Virus record (IMG/VR): IMGVR_UViG_3300032087_000391
Coordinates: 1-30,940 of that record
Direction: 5' to 3' (one strand)
From: a virus
DNA length: 30,940 nt
Shown here: positions 25,011 to 30,940 of the stretch, piece by piece
Layout of the letters: every line of letters starts with the position of its first letter
Numbering within the stretch: position 1 is the first letter of the stretch
The notes under the pieces: model-generated
Databases searched by the model: none
What the model saw: the letters and a program-made list of their open reading frames with translations, nothing else
Told to the model about the DNA's origin: nothing
Program-made: the position numbers and the translations under genes

Positions 25011-25187
25011 TCACTCTTCATTCAAACAAAACTCACACCAAGTATTAGGCGTAGGGCATCCACAACTTACGCATAGATTAAACCCTACTGTGTTGTAAGC
25101 TTCTTTCTCTTTAGCCCTCTGTCTTTCTTCCTTAGTCATAGGACGTATCTCTTTTAGCGGGATACCGAATGTATACTTACCTGTCAT
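25011..25187 (-). CDS. Small zinc-ribbon-like protein (58 aa)
   Basis: ATG25187 follows GGAGG by about 7 bases and overlaps the upstream stop as ATGA. The N-terminal 30 residues are basic (PLKEIRPMTKEERQRAKEKEA). The C-terminus has five cysteines: Cys39, Cys42, Cys44, Cys51 and Cys54 (CVSCGC, CEFC), enough for one zinc site. Small zinc proteins between ThyX and helicase genes could be DNA-binding or adaptor factors. The role is not known. The strong ribosome site and the overlap make it a confident gene. Confidence 0.75.
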   Translation of the reverse strand: MTGKYTFGIPLKEIRPMTKEERQRAKEKEAYNTVGFNLCVSCGCPTPNTWCEFCLNEE

Positions 25188-25504
25188 GTAAGATCCTCCG
25201 TTTTATCCTGGCTATCCCATGCCCCTTTAGAAGATACTGGTGGATTGTTCTCACCATAGTTTCCATACTCGTCAAACTTTTTGTCTGGCTCCTCATCTTT
25301 GTTGTACCTGATGTGATCCTCTATGAAGTCATACACTACACCCATGTCTAGCTTGGCTGCTGCACAGTAAAGCACCAGCTTCAAACCTTCCTCTGCCAGA
25401 AGCCCATGTGCATGTGCATCAAAGTGAAACGTGAATGTTGCACTACCATCTTCATGCTCCTTTACTTTTTCGACACCAATGATACCTGCGTCCTTACTCA
25501 TCAT
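25184..25504 (-). CDS. Hypothetical protein downstream of ThyX (106 aa)
   Basis: The start overlaps the ThyX stop as ATGA (25501-25504) and the stop overlaps the zinc-protein start the same way. The N-terminal half is beta-like (AGIIGVEKVKEHEDGSATFTFHFD). A hydrophobic helix follows (GLLAEEGLKLVLYCAAAKLDMGVVYDFIEDHI), and the C-terminal 35 residues are polar and probably disordered. The middle helix is not long enough for a clear membrane span. No family is recognised. Confidence 0.75.
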   Translation of the reverse strand: MMSKDAGIIGVEKVKEHEDGSATFTFHFDAHAHGLLAEEGLKLVLYCAAAKLDMGVVYDFIEDHIRYNKDEEPDKKFDEYGNYGENNPPVSSKGAWDSQDKTEDLT

Positions 25505-26253
25505 TCTTCTCCTATTGTGCCATACCCAAACTTATACTCTGTCAAGCCATCTGTCAATGCTGCCCACGATACAGGGAATAGCTTACGCATTCTGTCAGTG
25601 ATCTGTGTAGCCACTTCCCTTGTCTCTACCTGTGTATCAGAAGCACAACGCAGGTTACACATATCAGCAAAGGCATCTAGGCTACCTGACCAGTACCATT
25701 CAGTCATGGTGGACTGTGGTAGGACCATACGGGCTTGCTCTGGGGCTACACCTTGCTTAATCATGACTGTGTACAAATGATATGCTTTTTGATGCACAAG
25801 GTTTACTTTATGTTGTGTAGCTACTGTGCTAAAACCTTTGCGATGTCTCTTTTGGTAGACATCCTTAGCATACAACCCATAAACACTAGAGTCTGATATG
25901 TTAGTCTTACATTCGTCACTACTACCCTGCTTCTTGTCTTCGCTACGTCCACGCCATACGTCAGGCACATAGAACTCAGGCTCACTATCCACATACCTAC
26001 GGCTAATCTCATTCCAGCGTAGAAACTTATGCTTCACAAGTTGCCGTGCTACAAAGATAGGTGCCTTGACATGGAAGCTGGCAAAGCAATGCCCAAAGGG
26101 TGACATGTGTTTGTGCTCTGCCAGATACCAGATTAGCTTATCGTCTTTGTCTGTAGTGTAGGTGTTGCTAGTCTTCTTACCAAAGCTAACTCTTGCTGCA
26201 TTAACTACAGTTACATCACTGCCCATGTAGTCCATCAGTGTTGCCTTAATCAT
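25501..26253 (-). CDS. thyX: Flavin-dependent thymidylate synthase ThyX (250 aa)
   Basis: It makes dTMP from dUMP using methylene-tetrahydrofolate and FAD. The ThyX signature RHRxxSxNExSxR appears as KHKFLRWNEISRR (74-86). Asn81, Glu82, Ser84 and the two arginines are kept, while the leading arginines are lysines, as I recall for several marine phage ThyX proteins. The second half has ARMVLPQSTMTEWYWSGSLDAF, the conserved substrate-binding region. A long insertion (about residues 95-130) carries charged residues. ATG26253 overlaps the 43-aa gene stop (ATGA). Together with the reductase and MazG this lets the phage run its own dNTP supply. Confidence 0.95.
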   Translation of the reverse strand: MIKATLMDYMGSDVTVVNAARVSFGKKTSNTYTTDKDDKLIWYLAEHKHMSPFGHCFASFHVKAPIFVARQLVKHKFLRWNEISRRYVDSEPEFYVPDVWRGRSEDKKQGSSDECKTNISDSSVYGLYAKDVYQKRHRKGFSTVATQHKVNLVHQKAYHLYTVMIKQGVAPEQARMVLPQSTMTEWYWSGSLDAFADMCNLRCASDTQVETREVATQITDRMRKLFPVSWAALTDGLTEYKFGYGTIGEE

Positions 26254-26381
26254 TCTATACTGTCTTTACCTTTGTGTTTCTCTTTGCGTACTGGCTTAGG
26301 TTTCTTCTTGTCAGGCACAACCCTAGGCTTGTACTTGGGTTGCCTCAAGTCCCTAGCCATTGGGTTGCGCCTGTTGTTCAT
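26250..26381 (-). CDS. Small very basic protein (43 aa)
   Basis: ATG26381 lies one base after the SSB stop and its own stop overlaps the ThyX start as ATGA. The product is strongly basic (NNRRNPMARDLRQPKYKPRV, then many Lys) with no hydrophobic core. From memory, a small protein with the motif NPMARDLRxPKYxxRVVxDK recurs in marine podoviruses and siphoviruses close to replication genes. Direct nucleic-acid binding is likely from composition, but its role is unknown. Confidence 0.75.
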   Translation of the reverse strand: MNNRRNPMARDLRQPKYKPRVVPDKKKPKPVRKEKHKGKDSIE

Positions 26382-26382
26382 C

Positions 26383-26865
26383 TTACCAACGATCTTCCAT
26401 CTCTAGTTCTTTGTAAGGTACGTGCTCAATGATACCTACTTTCTCAAGACGGACAGAGGCAGTTGACCCCTTGCCGTAGATAGAAATCTTGACCTTGGCT
26501 TTAGTGCCATTGCCAAGTGCACCGTCTTCGATGTAGTCCCAAGGTGTGTTCGTTGTACCCTTGGTGACAGATGGTGCTCCACCGAAGTCATCAATACCTG
26601 ATGGGTGTACATTAGGACGCTTGAGTTTCATACCTTTACGTCCACCTGCTGCATCAAATGGCTTGATCATCTTGTTACCCATAGACTCCTCAGGGAAACC
26701 TAGCTCAACCATCTTGTTAATCTCTTCGTCATCCTTAGGAACGAAGACAGTATTGTACTGGCCTGAGGTACGTTCATGGTACTCAGAGTCATCCATGTTG
26801 TCTGTGTGCAGACGGGCATAGTAGAGTTCACCCTCGAATACACCGTACTTAGTTTTAGAAGCCAT
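26383..26865 (-). CDS. Single-stranded DNA-binding protein, T7 gp2.5-type design (160 aa)
   Basis: It probably coats single-stranded DNA and coordinates the replisome. An OB-fold-like run of strands is seen (GVFEGELYYARLHTDN, QYNTVFVPKDDE, AKVKISIYGKGSTASVRLEKVGIIEHV). The protein ends in an acidic tail with a terminal aromatic residue (YKELEMEDRW), the hallmark of T7 gp2.5 and bacterial SSB tails that contact polymerase and helicase. Residues 80-125 form a Gly/Lys-rich loop region. It is the first gene after the promoter at 26898-26926, with AAAGGAG 6 bases before ATG26865. The role is inferred from design and place. Confidence 0.75.
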   Translation of the reverse strand: MASKTKYGVFEGELYYARLHTDNMDDSEYHERTSGQYNTVFVPKDDEEINKMVELGFPEESMGNKMIKPFDAAGGRKGMKLKRPNVHPSGIDDFGGAPSVTKGTTNTPWDYIEDGALGNGTKAKVKISIYGKGSTASVRLEKVGIIEHVPYKELEMEDRW

Positions 26866-26897
26866 CAGAATCTCCTTTGCTGGCTGTTGATCGGTTC

Positions 26898-26926
26898 ATC
26901 ATATACGTTATTACCTGTATTGTCAA
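26898..26926 (-). promoter_or_regulatory. Strong sigma70 promoter for the SSB-ThyX-helicase-polymerase block
   Basis: On the minus strand TTGACA (26926-26921), a 17-base spacer and TATGAT (26903-26898) precede the SSB gene, whose start is 33 bases downstream of the -10 box. It lies in the 105-base gap after the split polymerase. The -35 box sits exactly between the arms of a 9-bp inverted repeat. Confidence 0.8.
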
Positions 26927-26944
26927 GACAAAAATTACAGGTAA
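26911..26944. promoter_or_regulatory. Operator-like inverted repeat TTACCTGTA-N16-TACAGGTAA
   Basis: Two perfect 9-bp arms (26911-26919 and 26936-26944) are separated by 16 bases that include the -35 hexamer of the promoter at 26898-26926. Arm centres are 25 bases apart. A dimeric repressor or activator could bind here. As RNA the loop would be long and no T-run follows the second arm, so a terminator is unlikely. Confidence 0.6.
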
Positions 26945-26970
26945 CAGTGCAAAAATAAAGTTAAAGATTA

Positions 26971-28047
26971 TCAATGGGTATCTCTCCAAGATTTACCTAT
27001 GTCAGTTGACCCAGCTAGAGGGCAGACCATGTTGAAGTTCTTACCTGCATCAACGATAGACTGACGTTGTATCTCACCTAGTAGTTCAGCATCCTTGTAT
27101 GGTCCTGTCACTTCTGTCTGCCACTCATCGTGAGGCCAAGTGACTAGCTTGAAGTTAATCCATTGACGTTTAGCTTTGTATGTCCAGTCAAGTGCTGCGT
27201 GTTTCATGATCACAGCCTCACCATTCTGTAACATACCAGCTAAGGTCTTGTGCTCAGATGGTACTGGCACCTTGCGTCCATCCAACCCAATGAAGTATCC
27301 TCGCTTTGCTATGTGAGGTATGATCTTCTTCTTGAGGTTAGCTAACCCTTGGATAGACTCCATGAAGTTATCGACTGCTTGTGTTGCCTCCTTGTTTGAT
27401 ACGTTAAGAATCTGACTGATCTTGCCTGTACCTGCACCTAGCAGAAAGGCATAGATGAAAGTCTTAGCCATGTCTCTTGTTACATGTGACATACCTAGAG
27501 CCTTACGGTTTAGGTTGTGTATGTCAGTCTCATCCTCCTTCTTTCCTGACACGATAGCGTTAACATATTCCTCTGAGTTCATCAGGTGAGCTAGCACCCG
27601 TAACTGTATGCCCTCAGCATCTGTACCTACCAGCCAGCTATCCTCAGGCACAGTCCATAGTGCTCTGAACTGACCGTCATACTTAGCCTTCACTTCCTCT
27701 ACTGCTGACTTAGGTGTGCCATGAAACTCAGCAGGGATGTTAGCTTGGTTGGGTGCTCTGTGAGCCATGCGTCCTGTCCATGCACCAATGCCCATGAACT
27801 GCCCATGAATACGTGAATCGTCACCACAGTGGCCCAGCCACTCCACCAGTGAGGAACGTCTACCCTCAAGGGTCAACCACTCAGTTAAACGTTTGGCTCC
27901 TGTAGGGGCTGTCTCAGGCAGTGTGCTAAGGTTAGTCTCAGATAGAGTCCATCCGTACTTAGCAAACTTAGCTCCTCTATCTGTGGTTCTGTTCTCTGTC
28001 ATACTCAATGTGTCCTTTGGTTTTGTCCACTGGTTTCCAACCTGCAT
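26971..28047 (-). CDS. T7-like DNA polymerase, polymerase domain on a separate ORF (358 aa)
   Basis: This holds the palm and fingers of a T7 gp5-like family A polymerase: SRIHGQFMGIGAWTGRMAH (78-96), motif A GTDAEGIQLR with Asp143, motif B TRDMAKTFIYAFLLGAG with Arg191, Lys195 and Tyr199 (762 equivalent), DGRKVPV (256-262), motif C PHDEW with Asp307, and the T7-like end. The motif A glutamate (steric gate, T7 Glu480) is Gln148. The ORF begins inside the exonuclease ORF in the +1 frame. The first ATG (28047) has no ribosome site, while ATG28002 (residue 16) has AAAGGA 10 bases upstream. Expression could be by re-initiation or +1 frameshifting. It could also be a sequencing error joining one gene. 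Confidence 0.88.
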   Translation of the reverse strand: MQVGNQWTKPKDTLSMTENRTTDRGAKFAKYGWTLSETNLSTLPETAPTGAKRLTEWLTLEGRRSSLVEWLGHCGDDSRIHGQFMGIGAWTGRMAHRAPNQANIPAEFHGTPKSAVEEVKAKYDGQFRALWTVPEDSWLVGTDAEGIQLRVLAHLMNSEEYVNAIVSGKKEDETDIHNLNRKALGMSHVTRDMAKTFIYAFLLGAGTGKISQILNVSNKEATQAVDNFMESIQGLANLKKKIIPHIAKRGYFIGLDGRKVPVPSEHKTLAGMLQNGEAVIMKHAALDWTYKAKRQWINFKLVTWPHDEWQTEVTGPYKDAELLGEIQRQSIVDAGKNFNMVCPLAGSTDIGKSWRDTH

Positions 28048-28867
28048 CCCATAGTCTTTCGATACGCATCTTAGGTGACGATGGTTTGAACTTGACCCAA
28101 TCCATACAGATAAGCTGGGCTGGGAATGTGTCGTAACTGATCTTGACCTTAGGGTATTTCTTTATAGCATCTTTGACAACCTTTGTCAAGTCTCCATCTG
28201 ACTTTTTTCTGTACAAAATACGATTGACTTCTTCTAGCTGGGGTGGGAAGTCCTCTTGGAAACCATCCTCTAGCTGAAGCATACGCAGTTCGATCTCATC
28301 TAGCAGGTGCTCTGCCTTCTCCTTGTCGAAGAAGAAACCATTGTTGTGCATCTCCTCACAGAGAATCTGAATGTCGTGCTCCACCTTGATAGCTTCTTGT
28401 TGTGTCTCGTCCTTGAGTACAGGCAGGAACCTCTGGTATAACCTGACAGTGACAGCTACGTCCTGATGACAGTAGTCTACCATCTCCTGAGAGAACTTAG
28501 AGAAGTCCTTGAAGTCCATCTTGTAGTCAGACAGACGCTTACCCCAAGCCTTCAGTGAGTGTCCACCTTGCAGGTTGTAGTCAATGAAGCGAGATACAAC
28601 GAGAGTATCTAGTACTTTGCTAGGGTCAATCCTCTTGCCTAACAGTCTGTTAATCACAGGTACATCAAAAGCAATACCATTGTGAAACACAAACAGATCA
28701 ACAGTATCACAGAAATTAGCAAAGTCTATACCCTCTTCTATTATCTTGTCTGGATTGTGAAACTCGTAGGTCTCACCTGTGTTGACATCCTGACCACAGA
28801 TAACCCAGATGCGACTAGCATCTAAAGCATCTGTCTCAATGTCCATAGCTACGACTTTAAGTGTCAT
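27977..28867 (-). CDS. T7-like DNA polymerase, 3'-5' exonuclease and thumb-side portion (296 aa)
   Basis: This is the N-terminal half of the T7-like polymerase. Exonuclease motifs are intact: Asp9/Glu11 (MDIET), Asn63/Asp68 (HNGIAFDVP) and Tyr132/Asp136 (YCHQDVAVT). After about residue 155 it continues into the thumb-side region and reaches SSPKMRIERLWDAGWKPV, which aligns with the T7 gp5 phrase around LQEAGWVPT, well inside the polymerase. TAG then ends the frame at 27977. The protein therefore stops between thumb and palm rather than at a clean domain border. ATG28867 is preceded by AGGAG and overlaps the 65-aa membrane gene. It could act alone as an exonuclease or combine with the following ORF. 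Confidence 0.88.
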   Translation of the reverse strand: MTLKVVAMDIETDALDASRIWVICGQDVNTGETYEFHNPDKIIEEGIDFANFCDTVDLFVFHNGIAFDVPVINRLLGKRIDPSKVLDTLVVSRFIDYNLQGGHSLKAWGKRLSDYKMDFKDFSKFSQEMVDYCHQDVAVTVRLYQRFLPVLKDETQQEAIKVEHDIQILCEEMHNNGFFFDKEKAEHLLDEIELRMLQLEDGFQEDFPPQLEEVNRILYRKKSDGDLTKVVKDAIKKYPKVKISYDTFPAQLICMDWVKFKPSSPKMRIERLWDAGWKPVDKTKGHIEYDREQNHR

Positions 28868-29054
28868 CCTTTGATACTCCTATTTGTATTACAGTCAAGG
28901 GCCATAGCAAAGACCAGAATAATTGTTTTCGTCTGTCTATCTGATCGTACTTATCCAGTAGATGAAAGACAGCACCTACATGCAGGTAGTGCAGAGCTAC
29001 ACCAAAGGCATAGATGACACCACACAGGGTAGGCCATAGGCTAAAGTAATCCAT
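28857..29054 (-). CDS. Small two-span membrane protein between helicase and exonuclease genes (65 aa)
   Basis: The gene overlaps the primase-helicase stop by 14 bases and the exonuclease start by 11. Two hydrophobic stretches are present: residues 4-25 (FSLWPTLCGVIYAFGVALHYL) and 45-60 (QLFWSLLWPLTVIQIG), separated by a polar turn (DKYDQIDRRK). A purine-rich AAAGAGAAG precedes the start. It is the only gene that fills the gap, which favours a real gene. A role in anchoring replication to the membrane is possible but purely positional. Confidence 0.6.
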   Translation of the reverse strand: MDYFSLWPTLCGVIYAFGVALHYLHVGAVFHLLDKYDQIDRRKQLFWSLLWPLTVIQIGVSKDDT

Positions 29055-30606
29055 ACTTCTCTTTCATTGTGAACGAAGCTGTGTCAAACGAAAGCTGACC
29101 TGCGTAGCCTGTCGGACCTACTGGTCTGTTCTTGGTGACCAGAAGCTTCGTTGTGTTACGTTCATCTGCATCCTCTGCCATCTTGTTTCGTTGCAGTTCG
29201 ACAACAACGGATGCTCTCTGTTCTATCATGCGGCAATACTTGACAGCCCCATCATCATTGGTGTGACCAATAGTTATGATACCTACATTCAACTCAGCAG
29301 CTAGCTTGGATAGCCTGACAGATAGGTCAGCTAGGAATTGTTCTTTGCTTTCTTCTCCTGACATGTTAGCTGCTATGTCCTGTATTGGTTCAAAGAATAT
29401 GTACTGCACACCACATGCCTGAGAAAGATACCTGATATGGTTCAAGATTTCAAGAGGGTCATCCTCGTCATTGAGAAAGAATTGGTATAGCCTTTCATCT
29501 TTAGTCAGGTCAGTGATAGCCTCTTGTACTTGACGGTCTAGTCCTTTCTCTTGGATCAAGTCCTTACGTGTTACGTTCTCGCCTAGTTGGTATGACACCA
29601 GACCTAGGATACTGCGTAGCTTTGTCTCTTCCATGTGCCAAGCTGCAATGCGTATCTCTGGGTACTTACTCAAGAGTCTGTACTCTAGGTACCGCATGAA
29701 CTCAGTCTTACCTATGCCTGTCTGTGCCTTGAACAGAGTGAAGTGTCCTTGCATCAAGCCCATGCACAGGTCATCGAAGTCTTGTACACCTGTCTCTACG
29801 TAGACGTGTTCCTCTGATGTATTGTACAGCTTTAGGAACTGGTCAGGTGTATTAATGATATTCTCAGGCGTGTACTTCTGTGCGTTGAACCAAGCATGGT
29901 AGTATGAATCTCGTTCACCTGCCTGAAGGAACTCATTGGCATCCTTGTACTTGTCGTGCTTCATCCTGTACACTTTGTTAGGGAAGAGGTTAGCTATCTT
30001 CTGAGCTACTGCATTCCCTGCCTCGTCGTGTTCTATTGACAGGACTATCTTCTCGAAGGACTTGAGCCATTCAGTTACGTTCTCCCATAGGCGTCTGCTA
30101 GGTGAGGCTGATGGTAGTGACACGAAGGCTGAGTTATATCTCTGGTGCTTGCACATTTGGTATGCTGACATAGCATCTAGTTCACCCTCTGTGATCGTGA
30201 CTATCTTACCTGACCCCGCATTCCATAGGTTCATACCGAATAGTTCATCTGACTTGAGACCCTTAGCGGAGAAATCCTTAGGGAAGTATCGTGTCTTGAC
30301 ACCACCTGAGGGATAGACGTACTGCTGGTACTTCTCCTCACCGTCACTGTTGAGGTAGGTGTAGCACCCGTAGAACTCCATTGTCTCCTTGGATATGCCT
30401 CGCATACCTCTGTACACTGCTGTCATCTTCTCAAGGTGTACTACTTGAGGTGCTTGTAATTGCATTTCCTCTTCTCCACTTTCCCAATACTCACAACCAA
30501 AGCAGTAGCCGTGACCGTCTGAGTACCTAGCTAGGTTATCTTTTGAGAGACACTTAGGGCATGGCTCATGTCCTATGAAGTGGCTGTCTGCTTTGTGGTC
30601 TTTCAT
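29041..30606 (-). CDS. T7 gp4-like primase-helicase (521 aa)
   Basis: It primes lagging-strand synthesis and unwinds DNA. The N-terminal zinc ribbon has Cys16, Cys19, Cys35 and Cys38 (CPKC, CFGC), as in the T7 gp4 primase. A Toprim-like core follows: TEGELDA (139-145, Glu140) and EHDEAG (192-197). The C-terminal helicase shows Walker A TGIGKTE (296-302, Lys300), a Walker B-like FFEPIQD (404-410) and the sensor GHTND (447-451). Length is close to T7 gp4 (566). The stop region overlaps the 65-aa gene, and ATG30606 overlaps the upstream stop (TAATG). It lies two genes before the T7-like polymerase, the pair expected for a T7-style replisome. Confidence 0.93.
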   Translation of the reverse strand: MKDHKADSHFIGHEPCPKCLSKDNLARYSDGHGYCFGCEYWESGEEEMQLQAPQVVHLEKMTAVYRGMRGISKETMEFYGCYTYLNSDGEEKYQQYVYPSGGVKTRYFPKDFSAKGLKSDELFGMNLWNAGSGKIVTITEGELDAMSAYQMCKHQRYNSAFVSLPSASPSRRLWENVTEWLKSFEKIVLSIEHDEAGNAVAQKIANLFPNKVYRMKHDKYKDANEFLQAGERDSYYHAWFNAQKYTPENIINTPDQFLKLYNTSEEHVYVETGVQDFDDLCMGLMQGHFTLFKAQTGIGKTEFMRYLEYRLLSKYPEIRIAAWHMEETKLRSILGLVSYQLGENVTRKDLIQEKGLDRQVQEAITDLTKDERLYQFFLNDEDDPLEILNHIRYLSQACGVQYIFFEPIQDIAANMSGEESKEQFLADLSVRLSKLAAELNVGIITIGHTNDDGAVKYCRMIEQRASVVVELQRNKMAEDADERNTTKLLVTKNRPVGPTGYAGQLSFDTASFTMKEKYGLL

Positions 30607-30911
30607 TAGTGCATACTCTCTCTTCCAAATCCATTCTGAATACTAGTCTCGAACCAGTCTTCAACTAGCTTGTCCATAATAGACTTATATTGTTCATCTG
30701 TCAAGAGGTTAGGACTGTACTCGTTGCCCTCCTCATCGTAGAGATACTTGATTCTGAACTGTGGTTCAATCTCTAAGGTGATCTCAGGTGGCAAGTCTTT
30801 CCATGTCTCGTAGCATATGTAACCATCTGTCAGGATGTCAGCACACACTGTGAGCCATGTGTTATCTGTTACCTCTACTTCTAATTCAGCATCAAATGTT
30901 TCGTGCATCAT
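30606..30911 (-). CDS. Acidic hypothetical protein (101 aa)
   Basis: ATG30911 has AGGAG (30923-30919) 7 bases upstream and is preferred over a GTG at 30938. The product is acidic with a beta-rich first half (TFDAELEVEVTDNTWLTV, EITLEIEPQFRIKYLY) and a helical second half (TDEQYKSIMDKLVEDWFETSI). No family is recognised. Its stop overlaps the start of the primase-helicase by one base, so it is likely expressed with it. Confidence 0.7.
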   Translation of the reverse strand: MMHETFDAELEVEVTDNTWLTVCADILTDGYICYETWKDLPPEITLEIEPQFRIKYLYDEEGNEYSPNLLTDEQYKSIMDKLVEDWFETSIQNGFGRESMH

Positions 30912-30940
30912 TTCATAACTCCTCTTGGCAAAACCCACAG
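30908..30940 (-). CDS. Possible C-terminal end of an upstream gene (partial)
   Basis: One minus-strand frame is open from the window edge and ends in TGA at 30910-30908, giving LWVLPRGVMK and an ATGA overlap with the next start. This is the coupling pattern seen throughout this block, but ten codons at the edge cannot prove a gene. Confidence 0.3.
   Translation of the reverse strand: MWVLPRGVMK

Noticed and set aside
1-30940. tRNA genes, integrase, insertion sequences, phage RNA polymerase
   Set aside because: Looked for and not seen. Genes are packed with gaps below about 110 bases.

Overview
The window is part of the genome of a tailed, podovirus-type marine bacteriophage. It resembles the group typified by SAR116 phage HMO-2011, so the host is probably a marine alphaproteobacterium. 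The pointers are a family A DNA polymerase with a DnaJ-like CxxCxGxG zinc finger inserted after the exonuclease domain, ThyX, a B12-dependent (class II) ribonucleotide reductase, a MazG-like pyrophosphohydrolase, a T7-type endonuclease I, and very large internal-virion-like proteins. The family assignment rests on motifs read by eye and on memory of those genomes, not on a search. No integrase, transposase, tRNA, CRISPR array or phage RNA polymerase is visible, and the three promoters found are of host sigma70 type. No gene-free stretch exceeds about 110 bases.

Positions 1-16092 hold plus-strand virion and lysis genes. First come the end of one receptor-binding fibre gene, a related second fibre (YadA-like repeats), a 101-aa protein, and a third fibre with a C-terminal S74 self-cleaving chaperone. 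A consensus promoter at 2990-3017 then serves four small proteins, a 1159-aa protein built on an unbroken 22/11-residue helical repeat, a 592-aa cell-wall hydrolase, a holin-like membrane protein, a 188-aa protein, and two large proteins (662 and 1192 aa) that are probably ejected with the DNA. A strong terminator hairpin at 16097-16123 closes this arm.

Positions 16105-30940 hold minus-strand replication and nucleotide genes, transcribed toward the same terminator. From right to left there are three blocks. Block A (30940-26971) has a T7 gp4-like primase-helicase, a small membrane protein, and a T7-like DNA polymerase split into separate exonuclease and polymerase ORFs. Block B starts at a promoter at 26898-26926 and has an SSB-like protein, a 43-aa basic protein, ThyX, a 106-aa protein, a 58-aa zinc protein, a DnaB-like helicase and the HMO-2011-type polymerase. 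Block C starts at a promoter at 21717-21745 and has a 291-aa acidic-tailed protein, a RecB/Cas4-like Fe-S nuclease, endonuclease I, a 110-aa protein, DUF3310, a 57-aa protein, MazG, the reductase and three tiny proteins. Many neighbouring genes join by ATGA or TAATG overlaps, which points to translational coupling. That pattern also revealed several genes of 37-58 codons.

The most striking feature is that one phage arm carries two different family A DNA polymerases and two replicative helicases, in separately promoted blocks. One polymerase is intact and one is split by a +1 frame change, and both keep their catalytic motifs. Each of the three promoters is also overlaid by a perfect inverted repeat of 7-9 bp, so phage- or host-encoded control of these blocks is plausible.
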